Assembly (NCBI RefSeq): GCF_002864045.1
Contig: NZ_PJPV01000047.1
Span: forward strand, 62,001-126,000
DNA: 64,000 bases
Reading direction: 5' to 3'
Source: Endozoicomonas acroporae
GTDB lineage: Bacteria > Pseudomonadota > Gammaproteobacteria > Pseudomonadales > Endozoicomonadaceae
Shown: positions 8,515 to 18,500 of the stretch, one piece after another
Numbering within the stretch: the first letter of the stretch is position 1
Layout: each line of letters opens with the position of its first letter
The notes under the pieces: generated by a model
Told to the model about the DNA's origin: nothing
Seen by the model: the letters and a program-made list of their open reading frames with translations, nothing else
Database searches by the model: none
Made by a program: the position numbers and the translations under genes

Positions 8515-10251
8515 ATGCCTGTGAATATAATCCGCCGTACCTACGACCTCTCAACCTGTTGCTTCACGCCAGAGATGGATCCTCTGCTGGCCAGAATATA
8601 CAGTGCCCGGGGCGTTAAAACTCAGGATGAACTGCCACGTCAGCTGCAACAGTTAAGCGACTACCGGCAACTCAGGGATATCGATAAAGCCGCTGACATT
8701 CTGGCTGAGGCTATTATCAACCAGCAGCGCATGCTCATTGTTGGCGACTTCGACTGTGATGGTGCCACCAGCAGTGCTCTCGCGGTTCTGGCGTTGAGGA
8801 GCATGGGTGGCCATGCTGATTTTCTGGTACCCAACCGCTTTGACTATGGTTATGGCCTGACCCCTGAAATTGTTGAAGCCGCCCTGCCCTTTCAACCGGA
8901 TGTATTAATCACCGTCGACAATGGCATCTCCAGCCTTACCGGTGTAATGGCAGCAAAAAACAGAGGTATGAAAGTTGTGGTTACCGACCACCATCTGGCT
9001 GGTCGCGAACTGCCCGAAGCCGATGCGATTGTTAACCCTAATCAGCCAGACTGCCCGTTTCCCGGCAAAAATACCGCCGGGGTAGGCGTTATTTTCTACC
9101 TGATGTGTGCCTTGCGAACCCTGTTGCGGTCACGGGGTTATTTTCAGGATAAGACAGAGCCCAATCTGGCTGAACTTCTCGACCTTGTTGCCCTCGGCAC
9201 AGTGGCTGATGTGGTCAAGCTGGACAGCAATAACCGCATACTGGTTTTCCAGGGACTTGCCCGTATCCGCTCCGGCCGCTGCCGACCGGGCATTACAGCG
9301 CTGATTGAGGTATCCGGTAGAAATGCTGAAAAACTGGTCGCGTCTGACCTGGGCTTTGCCCTGGGTCCAAGACTTAATGCGGCTGGACGCCTGGATGATA
9401 TGTCGATTGGTATCGAACTGCTCCTTTGCGACGATATAAAGCTGGCGAGGGAGTTAGCCGTTGAGCTGGACGGTCTTAACCGTGACCGAAAAGCCATTGA
9501 GGGCAGTATGCACAGCCAGGCCATGGCAGAGTTGGAGAAAATCCGCTTTAACCAGCAAACAGACCTGCCATGGGGCGTCAGTTTGTTTCAGGAAAGCTGG
9601 CACCAGGGCGTGGTTGGCATTCTGGCTTCCCGGGTAAAAGAGAAACTGAACCGTCCGGTGATTGCTTTTGCCGAAGCCGATAACCCTGTGGGAGAGCCAG
9701 AACTGAAAGGCTCTGCCAGGTCGATTCAGGGACTGCATATGCGTGATGCACTGGACAGTATTGCCAGAGATAATCCGGGGCTTATTATTAAATTTGGTGG
9801 TCACGCCATGGCTGCCGGACTGTCCATACCAAAAGCAAAATACAACGAATTTCAAACGGCTTTTGACCTTGAAGTCAGAAAACAACTGACCGCTGAGGAC
9901 CTCCAGGCAGAAATGCACACTGACGGTGAACTGATGCCCGGTCAAGTAACCATGGCAACCGCCTATACCCTTCGCGAGGGCGGGCCATGGGGACAAAGTT
10001 TTCCTGAGCCCTGCTTTGATGGTCAATTCCAAATTATTCAGCAGAAACTGGTGGGAGAGAAGCACCTCAAAATGGTACTCAAAATACCCGGCAGTGAGCT
10101 CTGGCTGGACGCCATTGCCTTTAATATTGACAACAGGGTGTGGCCTGATCCCAATATTCGTCAGATCAAGGCTGTCTATAAACTCGATATCAATGAATTC
10201 CGTGGTCAGCACAACTTACAACTGATGGTTGAACATTTTGAACCGGCATGA
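8515..10251 (+). CDS. recJ: Single-stranded-DNA-specific exonuclease RecJ
   Basis: 5'-3' ssDNA exonuclease of the DHH phosphoesterase superfamily, acting in recombination and mismatch repair. Motifs are GDFDCDGATS, TVDNG, VTDHH, LDLVALGTVADVV and GPRLNAAGR, and the DHHA1 motif KFGGHAMAAG. The ATG at 8515 gives 578 residues, matching the E. coli protein length; an upstream TTG at 8428 would add 29 residues with no conservation expected. The C-terminal OB-like domain ends in KLDINEFRG, as in E. coli. Confidence 0.96.
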   Translation: MPVNIIRRTYDLSTCCFTPEMDPLLARIYSARGVKTQDELPRQLQQLSDYRQLRDIDKAADILAEAIINQQRMLIVGDFDCDGATSSALAVLALRSMGGHADFLVPNRFDYGYGLTPEIVEAALPFQPDVLITVDNGISSLTGVMAAKNRGMKVVVTDHHLAGRELPEADAIVNPNQPDCPFPGKNTAGVGVIFYLMCALRTLLRSRGYFQDKTEPNLAELLDLVALGTVADVVKLDSNNRILVFQGLARIRSGRCRPGITALIEVSGRNAEKLVASDLGFALGPRLNAAGRLDDMSIGIELLLCDDIKLARELAVELDGLNRDRKAIEGSMHSQAMAELEKIRFNQQTDLPWGVSLFQESWHQGVVGILASRVKEKLNRPVIAFAEADNPVGEPELKGSARSIQGLHMRDALDSIARDNPGLIIKFGGHAMAAGLSIPKAKYNEFQTAFDLEVRKQLTAEDLQAEMHTDGELMPGQVTMATAYTLREGGPWGQSFPEPCFDGQFQIIQQKLVGEKHLKMVLKIPGSELWLDAIAFNIDNRVWPDPNIRQIKAVYKLDINEFRGQHNLQLMVEHFEPA

Positions 10252-10339
10252 AATAGACCCATCATGATTGGCAAGCTGACAAACGTCGCTCCTTAGACCA
10301 AAATGAGCTATCAGAATTTATTCCTTATTAAGAAGAACA

Positions 10340-10972
10340 ATGAGGTCGTTGATGACAGCTTCCAGATGGCTACTCACGCTGATGATAATCACCTCCCTTT
10401 GCCTGCTGATTCCGGGAGTGACTCAACCCATGATGACCATCAAGGCCGATCTTGATCGTCAGGCAATGCTGAATGAGGCAAGGCATATCGTTCAGCAGCA
10501 AAACCTTCATCCTGCCATGGCGGGTCTGGCTACCCAGTTCCTTGATCGTCTGCAAGTTAAAGGGACATCCACTGTTTATGAAAAGAAGCGCTCCATTCTC
10601 GGTACCGCTGGAGACCTCTGGAACAGTGGCTATTATTTTGTGGCAGTACTGATTGTCACCTTCAGCCTGGTGATACCGGTGACAAAACTGGGCTTCCTGT
10701 TGCTGGCTAATTTTGTCAGGGAAAAGCAAAGACTGCTCAGGCTGAACAGTTTACTGGGCAAATGGTCCATGGCTGATGTGTTTGCTATTGGTGTGCTTAT
10801 CGCCTTTCTGGCGGCAAATGCCACTACGGCTGGACATGACGATTCCAGGCAGATTGTGCAATTTGATGCAGCACTGCACTCTGGCTTTTATTGGTTCGTG
10901 GCTTATTGTCTTGTCAGTAATTTGCTGGGACAGCTGGCAGAAAAAAAACGGGAGCCTAAGCCAGCCCCATAA
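10340..10972 (+). CDS. PqiA-like inner membrane protein
   Basis: 210 residues with about four hydrophobic segments, near residues 10-28, 90-115, 130-152 and 172-195. The stretch ILGTAGDLWNSGYY followed by VTFSLVIPVTKLGFL matches the paraquat-inducible protein A family, here as a single-domain version. Family members are thought to work in membrane lipid homeostasis with MCE-domain partners (PqiB-type), none of which is encoded nearby. Its 3' end overlaps the convergent dinB by 17 bp. A second possible start is the ATG at 10352. Confidence 0.7.
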   Translation: MRSLMTASRWLLTLMIITSLCLLIPGVTQPMMTIKADLDRQAMLNEARHIVQQQNLHPAMAGLATQFLDRLQVKGTSTVYEKKRSILGTAGDLWNSGYYFVAVLIVTFSLVIPVTKLGFLLLANFVREKQRLLRLNSLLGKWSMADVFAIGVLIAFLAANATTAGHDDSRQIVQFDAALHSGFYWFVAYCLVSNLLGQLAEKKREPKPAP

Positions 10973-12083
10973 TTTTCTTTTCAAAAAGCTCCAGCTGCTC
11001 AAGCGCTCTTTCTTCACGGAGATCCACAAGCCTGACCCCTAAGCCAAGAAGCCTGACCGGACGACCTCCCCGTTCCCAGGCTCTTACCAGCAACTGAGTA
11101 AAATGCTCCTTAACAGTTTCACCGGTTGTCGGCAGACTCTCCTCAAGGGTGGTCTGGGTAAAATCAGCAAACTTCACCTTAACAAAGTGCTTATGCACCT
11201 CATATTCCTTTTCAATACGCTGGTAACGTTCCTGAAGTTCTTCAAGCAACGGGATAACCTGTGCAGTAATATCCGCAAGCCCCGACAGGTCTTTATCATA
11301 AGTACGCTCAACAGAAAGGGATTTCCTGCGCCGACTGGTCTGCACCTCACGATCATCCCGCCCCCGGGAAAGCTCCCACAACCGTTCACCAAAACTGCCA
11401 AACCAGCGACTTAACTCAAGAATGGAGTACTGGCGTAATTGCCCGCAGGTATTGATGCCTTTTTTATGAAGTTTCCCGGCGGTAACCCGCCCTACCCCAT
11501 GAATTTTTTTCACAGGCAGATCGAAAATAAAATCATCCGCCTGTTCCGGAGTGATCACAAAAAGGCCATTGGGTTTATTCCAGTCACTGGCAATCTTGGC
11601 CAGAAACTTATTCGTGGCAACGCCGGCAGAGACAGTGACATGCAATTGTTGAAAAATTTTCTGCCGGATTTCCTCGGCAATCAAGGTGGCACTGCCTCGA
11701 CAAAGATGAGTTCCGGTGACATCCAGATAAGCTTCATCAAGGGACAAAGGTTCAATTAAATCAGTATATTGGCGAAAAATTGCATGCGCTTCAGAAGACG
11801 CGGCACGATAAACAGAAAAGCGGGGAGGAATGATCTTCAAGGCTGGGCAGAGTCGCATCGCCTGGGCTGAAGACATGGCTGAGTGCACACCAAATCGACG
11901 CGCCTCATAATTACAAGTGGCAATCACCCCTCTGCGATCCGGAGCCCCCCCGACAGCAACCGCCTTTCCTGACAACCTCGGATTATCACGTATTTCAATA
12001 CTGGCAAAGAAGGCGTCAAAATCGATATGTATGATTTTTCTCTGGACCACCTTTTGCTCAAGAATGGCATTACTTTCCATCAT
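10956..12083 (-). CDS. dinB: DNA polymerase IV (Y family)
   Basis: Error-prone translesion polymerase. The 375-residue protein has the Y-family palm motifs IIHIDFDAFFASIE (first catalytic Asp) and SLDEAYLDVT (Asp-Glu pair), the helix-hairpin-helix region KKIHGVGRVTAGKL and a little-finger domain. A perfect CTGT-N8-ACAG LexA box ends 26 bp before the start codon, so SOS induction is expected. The extreme C-terminus ends in LEQLELFEKK, close to a QLxLF clamp-binding motif. Two ATGs lie in tandem at the start; the first is used here. Confidence 0.95.
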   Translation of the reverse strand: MMESNAILEQKVVQRKIIHIDFDAFFASIEIRDNPRLSGKAVAVGGAPDRRGVIATCNYEARRFGVHSAMSSAQAMRLCPALKIIPPRFSVYRAASSEAHAIFRQYTDLIEPLSLDEAYLDVTGTHLCRGSATLIAEEIRQKIFQQLHVTVSAGVATNKFLAKIASDWNKPNGLFVITPEQADDFIFDLPVKKIHGVGRVTAGKLHKKGINTCGQLRQYSILELSRWFGSFGERLWELSRGRDDREVQTSRRRKSLSVERTYDKDLSGLADITAQVIPLLEELQERYQRIEKEYEVHKHFVKVKFADFTQTTLEESLPTTGETVKEHFTQLLVRAWERGGRPVRLLGLGVRLVDLREERALEQLELFEKKIMGLA

Positions 12084-12108
12084 GTTCCAATTAGCTCCGG
12101 GATAAGCA

Positions 12109-12124
12109 CTGTATATACATACAG
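12109..12124 (-). promoter_or_regulatory. LexA box of dinB
   Basis: CTGTATATACATACAG fits the gammaproteobacterial LexA consensus CTGT-N8-ACAG with all eight fixed bases. It lies 26 bp upstream of the dinB ATG, the position expected for SOS repression. The site is near-palindromic, so it could also affect the divergent acyltransferase gene 200 bp away, but that gene has no other sign of SOS control. Confidence 0.9.
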
Positions 12125-12322
12125 AATGCTTTTGGCAAGCAATTCCTGGCCTGTTAACCAGTCCCCAGATGTTTTTTTGCAGCAGACTTCATGCAGCAAA
12201 AAAGGATCGTTAAGGCTGCATACATTCATTTTCTGTTATGAAGCTGTGCTCAAAGCGATCGCTCTTTTGATAGCTTTCAACACCGCTTCCTGTAAACGGG
12301 ATAGCAAGGCACCCTCTGAACT

Positions 12323-12982
12323 ATGCAAATCACAATTTTCAATACACCCATTGTCAGCCAGACCCTTTCTATATTCGCAAAACTGTTTCTCAAAGTGATG
12401 GGCTGGAGGATTCAGGGGAGAGCCCCACGCCTGGCCAGGTACGTGCTTGTTGGTGCTCCCCATACCAGTAACTGGGACTTTGTCTATGGCATGGCGATTG
12501 GCCTTGCTACCGGTGTACAGTGTTACTGGGTGGGCAAACACACGCTGTTCTGGGGGCCGTTCAACTGGGTTATGCGCTGGATGGGAGGGATTCCACTGGA
12601 TCGAAATGGCAGATGCAAAAGAGGCAGCCTGGTAGAACAGGCAGTCTGTACTTTCAAGCAACACAGAAAGCTGGGCCTGGTTATATGCCCTGAAGGTACC
12701 CGGGCACGTGGCGAGCGGTGGCACACAGGCTTCTACCATATGGCAAAAAATGCCGGCATCCCCATTGTACTTGCCTTTCTTGATTTCAAGAACAGAACCG
12801 GAGGGTTTGGTCCTGTTATCGAGCCCGGGGAGGACATCGAAAAAGACCTTTCGGAAATACAGGCATTTTACTCAGACATTTATGGTAAACATCCGGAATG
12901 CTTTAGTCCTGTATCACCAAAATGCATAAAGCGAAGTTTTCAGGGCCATCCCAAGCACCGACTTCATAATGCCTGTGATTAA
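12323..12982 (+). CDS. PlsC-family lysophospholipid acyltransferase
   Basis: 219 residues with the HX4D acyltransferase motif in PHTSNWDF (His47, Asp52) and the EGTRARGERW motif that binds the glycerol phosphate substrate. Expected to transfer acyl chains from acyl-CoA or acyl-ACP to a lysophospholipid or related glycerolipid at the inner membrane. Shorter than canonical PlsC and with no strong N-terminal membrane anchor, so it is a paralogue rather than the housekeeping enzyme. Exact substrate unknown. It stands alone, with a 240-bp spacer to the divergent dinB. Confidence 0.8.
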   Translation: MQITIFNTPIVSQTLSIFAKLFLKVMGWRIQGRAPRLARYVLVGAPHTSNWDFVYGMAIGLATGVQCYWVGKHTLFWGPFNWVMRWMGGIPLDRNGRCKRGSLVEQAVCTFKQHRKLGLVICPEGTRARGERWHTGFYHMAKNAGIPIVLAFLDFKNRTGGFGPVIEPGEDIEKDLSEIQAFYSDIYGKHPECFSPVSPKCIKRSFQGHPKHRLHNACD

Positions 12983-13072
12983 TTTTCGCCCTGCTGAGAA
13001 TGGGTGTAGTGCTTTACAACAGGCGTTATTGAGCGCCTGTAAAGCAGTCGGGGAAATGAATGCCCTTTATCA

Positions 13073-13801
13073 TCAGCCAAGCAGATCCGCCAATTCCTTG
13101 ATAGAAACCTGCTCGGCAACCACTTGAGCTGCAATTCGATCATGAAGAGCTAAAGGGGTTCTTTTAATGCCCGCAGCCCAATCATCAAATTTTTGCCATA
13201 GATAGTGTTGTGCACTGAGCTTGACTGAAAAATTTCCCGGACCATCGATGAAATGCTCGACATTTTTGGAGTTATTATGTTTAAAGTCATTGTAAATTAG
13301 TGGGGACAATAAAGTGCCTGCTGCCAGACCGCCCAGGATGATATTAACAGGTTCCACAACCGCAATCATAAGCCCGAAGCCCACAACATATCGACAAGCA
13401 AGGTCTGTAACCCGGTTATAGATAAAATTACTCAGTATGTTTGCTGGAGTAATCGTATATTCCAGGAACGACCTGGTGTTTTCTCTCCCCGAAAAATGAT
13501 CCACAGCCTTCATAAGGGGCGCATAAACACAAAAGCCGAAGATCCCACCCACCAGGGCAGATGGGAGCGCAAAGACAGTATGGCCAAAAATGCTACCAAC
13601 CAGTTGTCCGAGCTGGGAAACTGCCGCAAGAGAAGAAACCGCAACCGTCTTGACCGTATTCCATCCAGGACTCTTTTCCCGGTCCTCTTTTAATTCAGCC
13701 AGGCTTTGAGCCTTTGATTCATAATCTTCAAAATATTCCTTAGTGTATTTACCCTGATCAACAGCAACTGGAACTGAAGAAAAATTGACCGAACCAACCA
13801 T
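13073..13801 (-). CDS. Unknown membrane protein with glycine-rich hydrophobic segments
   Basis: Not recognised. The 242-residue protein has a soluble N-terminus (residues 1-45) rich in Glu, Asp and Lys. Two long Gly/Ala-rich hydrophobic stretches follow, around residues 50-95 and 135-170, with GxxxG-like spacing such as LVGGIFGFCVYAPL and ILGGLAAGTLL, then a basic C-terminus. Such glycine-zipper segments occur in proteins that insert in membranes. It has an aaggg ribosome site before the ATG and no operon partners. Base composition looks slightly AT-richer than core neighbours. Possible accessory or host-interaction protein; no direct evidence. Confidence 0.55.
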   Translation of the reverse strand: MVGSVNFSSVPVAVDQGKYTKEYFEDYESKAQSLAELKEDREKSPGWNTVKTVAVSSLAAVSQLGQLVGSIFGHTVFALPSALVGGIFGFCVYAPLMKAVDHFSGRENTRSFLEYTITPANILSNFIYNRVTDLACRYVVGFGLMIAVVEPVNIILGGLAAGTLLSPLIYNDFKHNNSKNVEHFIDGPGNFSVKLSAQHYLWQKFDDWAAGIKRTPLALHDRIAAQVVAEQVSIKELADLLG

Positions 13802-13969
13802 TTAGCGCCCTTATTTCAGTAGATATCCACTAATTATGACCGCCCCAACAGAGAATAGTTCCATCATATGAAATCGATTTACTTATACTTTAATAAACCT
13901 CTGAGTCTTTGAAGGGTTCACAGAGGTTATTTAATTGACCGATCAAACAGATAATGGCAACCTCAAAAA

Positions 13970-14638
13970 ATGGACTACACATTAATAATTGCCGATGACC
14001 ACCCCTTATTCCGGACTGCTCTCAAGTCCTCTGTTGGTCACGCACTCAAGGAACCTGTGATCCACGAAGCTGGTTCAATCGCTGAACTGCAAATGCTTCT
14101 GGACAACAATGCCTCACCGGATCTCATCTTGCTGGATCTGCACATGCCAGGAGCGCACGGGCTGTCCGGATTGATATTTCTCAGAGGACAATATCCGGAT
14201 GTTCCTGTTGTCATTGTTTCAGCTTCTGATGACCAGCAGATCATACAGAAAACCAAAAACCATGGAGCCAGTGGCTTCATTCCAAAGTCTACGCCGCTCG
14301 ATGACCTGAAAGCCGCCATTATCAAAGTTCTTGATGGAGAAAACTGGTGGCCTGATAACTTCCAACCTATGGAATCGCGGCAAAGCAGTGATATGGAAGC
14401 CAGACTGGCAACCCTGACACCACAGCAGTTCAGGGTTTTGGGCATGATCAGTGAAGGCCTGTTGAATAAGCAGATTGCCTATGACCTGAATGTTTCGGAA
14501 GCGACGATCAAGGCCCATGTGACCGCCATTTTCAAAAAACTGGGGGTTAGAAGCAGGACCCAGGCGGTCATCGCCATCAAAGCGCTGGAAATTGAGATGC
14601 CCGGTCAGGACCCGGAAGATCATAAAACCGAAGACTAA
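13970..14638 (+). CDS. crbR: LuxR/NarL-type response regulator, CrbR-like
   Basis: 222 residues: an N-terminal receiver domain with Asp9-Asp10, phospho-acceptor Asp56 (LILLDLHMPG) and a conserved Lys near residue 105 (GFIPKST), then a LuxR-type helix-turn-helix (LTPQQFRVLGMISEGLLNKQIAYDLNVSEATIKAHV, split over residues 145-182). It is convergent with the CrbS-type kinase, overlapping by 4 bp so that the stop codons interlock, and acs lies just beyond. In Vibrio and Pseudomonas the CrbS/CrbR pair activates acs to switch cells from acetate excretion to uptake. The context makes this the likely role here. Confidence 0.85.
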   Translation: MDYTLIIADDHPLFRTALKSSVGHALKEPVIHEAGSIAELQMLLDNNASPDLILLDLHMPGAHGLSGLIFLRGQYPDVPVVIVSASDDQQIIQKTKNHGASGFIPKSTPLDDLKAAIIKVLDGENWWPDNFQPMESRQSSDMEARLATLTPQQFRVLGMISEGLLNKQIAYDLNVSEATIKAHVTAIFKKLGVRSRTQAVIAIKALEIEMPGQDPEDHKTED

Positions 14639-17600
14639 ACCGTTTCTAACGGGTGTTTTTCAACATCATATCGGTTCAGAATGGCCCTCATGGCACCTGG
14701 CTTGACGGGCTTTCTCAAATAGCTGATATTCAGTTCCCGACATTGCTGCCGCAGTTCATCCTGCTGATTCGCGGTGACCAGAACAGCACCTGTTTGATAA
14801 CCAGATTGCTTACGGATACGTTCTATCAACTCAATACCACTGGCCTGATCCCCCATCTGGTAATCCACCATCAATAAATCAGGCGTCATAACCTCAAGCG
14901 ACTGGATGGCTTCATGATGACTTTGCGCAGTCTCCACCCGACACCCCCAACGAGTTAACAGACTGGCCATACCTTTGATAATGTCCGGTTCATCATCCAC
15001 ACACAGAACCTTCAACCCCATGTTCCCCTGATCAGGATCACAAGACACCACTGCGGGATCCACAATACTGCCAGTGACCAAAGGAACCACAACGGAAAAA
15101 ACAGCCCCCTCTCCCGGCGACGATGACAAGGAAATTTTTGCCTCAAGGATCTGAGCTATACCTTTAGCAATGGAGAGCCCAAGCCCCAGCCCATTCACGG
15201 CTGTCGATAAACGCTCAAATTCTGCAAAAATCAGTGCCTGCTTGTCTTTGGGTATGCCCAGCCCATTATCCCTTACCTCAAGTCTCAGCTGTTGATTGTT
15301 GATAAAACGACATCCCAGCAGCACTTTTCCTGTTTTATGGGTGTTGGCAACATAACGAAACGCATTGGTCAGAAAATTTTGTAAGATTCTTCTCAGGAGC
15401 ACCGGATCGGTTTTAATTCGCCGATCAGAACTGACCACCCTGAACATCAGCCCATTCTCTTTCGACAACAGCGAAAATTCGGACCTCAGGGGCTCTAAAA
15501 CCTCCATTACAAGAACATCCCGAAGATTCACCGCCACCTTACCGGCTTCGATTCGCGACATATCCAGCAAATCTGTCAACAAATGCTCCGCAGACCTTAA
15601 TGAGTTGCTGATATTTTGCGCCAGTTCTTCATGCACGGTGCCTTTTGCTTCCAGTTCCATGGAGGCAGTAAATAGTCGAGCCGCATTCATTGGCTGCATA
15701 AGGTCATGGCTGATTGCCGCAAAAAAACGTGAGCGCAAGTGATTCGCTTTCTCTGCCTGTGACTTTGCCCCTAAAAGTTGCACATTTAACAATGACAGCT
15801 CTTTTGTCCGCTCCTGCACCCGATGCTCCAGGCTTTCATTTGCTTCTTTCAGGGCCTGCTCAACCTGACGGAACCCGGTAATATCGGTGAAAGCCATAAC
15901 AAATCCACCACCGGGCATGGGGTTCCCCTGAATCTGAATCACCCTGCCATCCTGTCGCCGCCTTTCTGAGCGATGGGCTGTTCCATTCCTCATATATGAC
16001 AGTCGCTTATTGACGTGATGGTCTACATCTCCGGCTCCGCAAAGTCCATTGAGGGCATTATGTCGAATCATATCTGCAATGGGACGACCCACCTTAATCA
16101 GGTCGTTCGGGTAGTCAAACAACTGCAGATATTGCTGATTCCAGGCAACTAACTCCAGGTTACGATCAACCACACTGATCCCCATACTGATATGCTCAAT
16201 CGCTCCCTGCAGCAGTTCCCGGTTGAACTGAAATACTTCCGAGGCCTCATCCACCATAGCCTGAACTTCTTCAAGCGCGACATTCCCATGTGCCAGAGAC
16301 TTCATCACAATACGGGCCGATGATGCCCCCAGCGTTCCTGCCAGCAACCGTTCAATCGCGGCCACCAGTTCTGGCCCTGCCTGCTTATGACCATTCAACA
16401 CTCCGAATAGCAGCCCTTTATCCCCGGACTCAAAGCGCTGAATAACACCCTGCACCCGGTTTTTACTGACAAAGCGGCTGGCCAGCTGTTCAAGCTCTTC
16501 TACCGTAATGGCTGCATTCGGGAAAACACCATCTTCAGACAGGACCGCATCAACAAACTTCCGGGACTGCCTTCTCTCTTCAATACCCGGCCTCAGGTAA
16601 AGACAGCCACAAAGATAGACAAAGGTATTCAGAGACAGCGCAACCAGTGTTGCTCCGGTGACCGTACCGGTAATATCAAGGCCAAAAAGATTATCCGGCT
16701 TAAGCCACCCATAGCCAAAAACACCTTGCTGAACAACACTGGTACCCAGCCATGAAACATCAACCAGCACAGGTACTATAAGACAGAAAAGCCAGACTAT
16801 AAAACCCACTAAAAGGCCACCGGCGGCTGCCCTGGCATTGCTTTCCCTGATGTAGAGACTACCCAGTAACACCGGGACGAGTTGAGCAACGGCCGAAAAT
16901 GACATCTGACCGATAGCAGCCAGAGAGCCAGCGCCTTCCAGCAGTCGATAAACAACCCATGACAACATCAATAAAATGACAATCGTCGTACGTCTTACCG
17001 TCAGCAACAGGCCACTGAACTGGTAAAAGTCATTACTGCCCCGGTAACTGTGATTATTTCTGCGCAGCAGTAATGGCATTAAAATTTCATTGGATACCAT
17101 GGTGGTCAAAGCCAGTGTTGCCACAATCACCATGCTGATGGCAGCAGACACGCCCCCCAGAAAAGCCAGCACAGCCATGGGTAAGTTGCCCATCAGCTTT
17201 GGCAGTTCAATCAAATAGGCATCACCGGGCACAGTGCTGCCCAATAGTTGATTGCCAGCCAGCGCCAGGGGTATCACAAACAGAGCCAGTAACAACAAAT
17301 AGGCAGGAAACAGCCATCGCGCCTTATGGAAATCATCAATGCTGCTGTTTTCTACCACCGTGACATGAAACTGCCGGGGCAGACACAGTATGGCTGCCAT
17401 GGCCATTACCGTAGGCATGATAACACTATCAAACCAGCTGATCCCGGCACTCCCGTCACCCGGCTGGATGATGGCATCAAGATTAATATGATCCACAGCA
17501 GCCCACGAAACCCAGATTCCCACCAACAGGAAAACCGAGAGCTTAACCAGAGACTCAAAGGCAATAGCCGTCATAATGCCATTCTGGTGCTCGGTAGCAT

Positions 17601-18138
17601 CCAACTTTCGGGTACCAAACATAATGACAAAAACACTCAGGGTTAAGGTGATGGCTAATGCCAGATCTTCCCGAGACCATCGGCCAGACCCTGGACTGTC
17701 ATCCGTCAGCTGAGCAAAGCCCATCACAATAGCTTTTAGCTGCAACGCTATATAGGGAAGCACACCAATGACCAGAATGAGGGTCACCAGAATTGCCATA
17801 AAGTGGGAGCGACCATGACGGGAAGCGATAAAGTCGGCAATGGACGTAATGTTCTCCTGTTTACTGACAGTAATCAGCTTGACCAGAAGCTTCCAGAAAA
17901 GAACAAAAACCAGGATGGGACCAAGATAGATGGGAAGAAATGACCACAGGTTTTCACTGGCCTGCCCCACGGCACCGAAAAAAGTCCAGGAAGTGCAGTA
18001 AACAGCCAGAGAAAGGCTGTAAATCAAGGGCTGCCAGCGTTTCCTGAAAGCAGCCCCCCGATAATCACCAAACCAGGCGGCAACAAAAAGACAGGCGACG
18101 TACACTGTGGCAATAATTGCCAGTATCCATCCAGACAT
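14635..18138 (-). CDS. crbS: SLC5-fused hybrid sensor histidine kinase, CrbS-like
   Basis: 1167-residue inner membrane protein. Residues 1 to about 510 form a sodium/solute symporter (SLC5) domain with about 13 hydrophobic segments. A linker and PAS domain follow (about 640-750, with SMGISVVDRNLELVAWN), then a coiled coil, a HisKA domain with phospho-acceptor His811 (AISHDLMQPMN), HATPase boxes (NAFRYV, DNGLGIP, GLGLGLS) and a C-terminal receiver with Asp1092. This architecture is that of CrbS, the acetate-switch kinase. It is transcribed divergently from acs across a 362-bp shared promoter region and convergently with the response regulator. Confidence 0.88.
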   Translation of the reverse strand: MSGWILAIIATVYVACLFVAAWFGDYRGAAFRKRWQPLIYSLSLAVYCTSWTFFGAVGQASENLWSFLPIYLGPILVFVLFWKLLVKLITVSKQENITSIADFIASRHGRSHFMAILVTLILVIGVLPYIALQLKAIVMGFAQLTDDSPGSGRWSREDLALAITLTLSVFVIMFGTRKLDATEHQNGIMTAIAFESLVKLSVFLLVGIWVSWAAVDHINLDAIIQPGDGSAGISWFDSVIMPTVMAMAAILCLPRQFHVTVVENSSIDDFHKARWLFPAYLLLLALFVIPLALAGNQLLGSTVPGDAYLIELPKLMGNLPMAVLAFLGGVSAAISMVIVATLALTTMVSNEILMPLLLRRNNHSYRGSNDFYQFSGLLLTVRRTTIVILLMLSWVVYRLLEGAGSLAAIGQMSFSAVAQLVPVLLGSLYIRESNARAAAGGLLVGFIVWLFCLIVPVLVDVSWLGTSVVQQGVFGYGWLKPDNLFGLDITGTVTGATLVALSLNTFVYLCGCLYLRPGIEERRQSRKFVDAVLSEDGVFPNAAITVEELEQLASRFVSKNRVQGVIQRFESGDKGLLFGVLNGHKQAGPELVAAIERLLAGTLGASSARIVMKSLAHGNVALEEVQAMVDEASEVFQFNRELLQGAIEHISMGISVVDRNLELVAWNQQYLQLFDYPNDLIKVGRPIADMIRHNALNGLCGAGDVDHHVNKRLSYMRNGTAHRSERRRQDGRVIQIQGNPMPGGGFVMAFTDITGFRQVEQALKEANESLEHRVQERTKELSLLNVQLLGAKSQAEKANHLRSRFFAAISHDLMQPMNAARLFTASMELEAKGTVHEELAQNISNSLRSAEHLLTDLLDMSRIEAGKVAVNLRDVLVMEVLEPLRSEFSLLSKENGLMFRVVSSDRRIKTDPVLLRRILQNFLTNAFRYVANTHKTGKVLLGCRFINNQQLRLEVRDNGLGIPKDKQALIFAEFERLSTAVNGLGLGLSIAKGIAQILEAKISLSSSPGEGAVFSVVVPLVTGSIVDPAVVSCDPDQGNMGLKVLCVDDEPDIIKGMASLLTRWGCRVETAQSHHEAIQSLEVMTPDLLMVDYQMGDQASGIELIERIRKQSGYQTGAVLVTANQQDELRQQCRELNISYLRKPVKPGAMRAILNRYDVEKHPLETV

Positions 18139-18500
18139 AGCTATTATTCTTATAAGTCATTACGCCAAAGCAGAATTTTCTGTGGCATTTCTCAGCGAAA
18201 TATACACCGGTGCCCGTGGAATGTCGCCCTTGATCGTACGTTAGTCAGAAGGCTGATACTTTCGATATCAGTCAAAATAGTGATAGGGTTATTATTTACA
18301 CAAAACCGGGATCGGATACTTTATCTGATAGAAGTTAAGACCAAAGTCTAATACCAGAAATCCCTGCAAATCCTAAACTGACAACACTTCAATAAATACG
18401 TTCACAGTCGTTTTATTGAGCCATCACTCAACCTGAACAAAATAACAACCGCCTGAGTCATTTTGGACTAAATAATAATAACAACACTAAGGGAAGTGAT
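18139..18500. promoter_or_regulatory. Shared divergent upstream region of crbS and acs
   Basis: 362 bp without a coding region. It should hold the promoters of both crbS (leftward) and acs (rightward) and the CrbR target site. I could not identify a convincing -35/-10 pair or a recognisable CrbR motif. The acs ribosome site aaggga, 6 nt before the ATG, is clear. The rest is AT-rich, with runs such as taaataataataacaac just before acs. Confidence 0.5.

Noticed and set aside
12173-12220. T-run and A-run pair (ttttttt ... aaaaaa around gcagc) upstream of the acyltransferase
   Set aside because: Stem is almost all A-T with a poor core and lies in a spacer of unknown transcription; not convincing as a terminator or promoter.
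13000-13036. Inverted repeat acaggcg / cgcctgt between the acyltransferase and the 242-residue gene
   Set aside because: Seven-bp stem with no T run on either strand; the gap between these convergent genes may terminate here, but the evidence is too thin for a feature.
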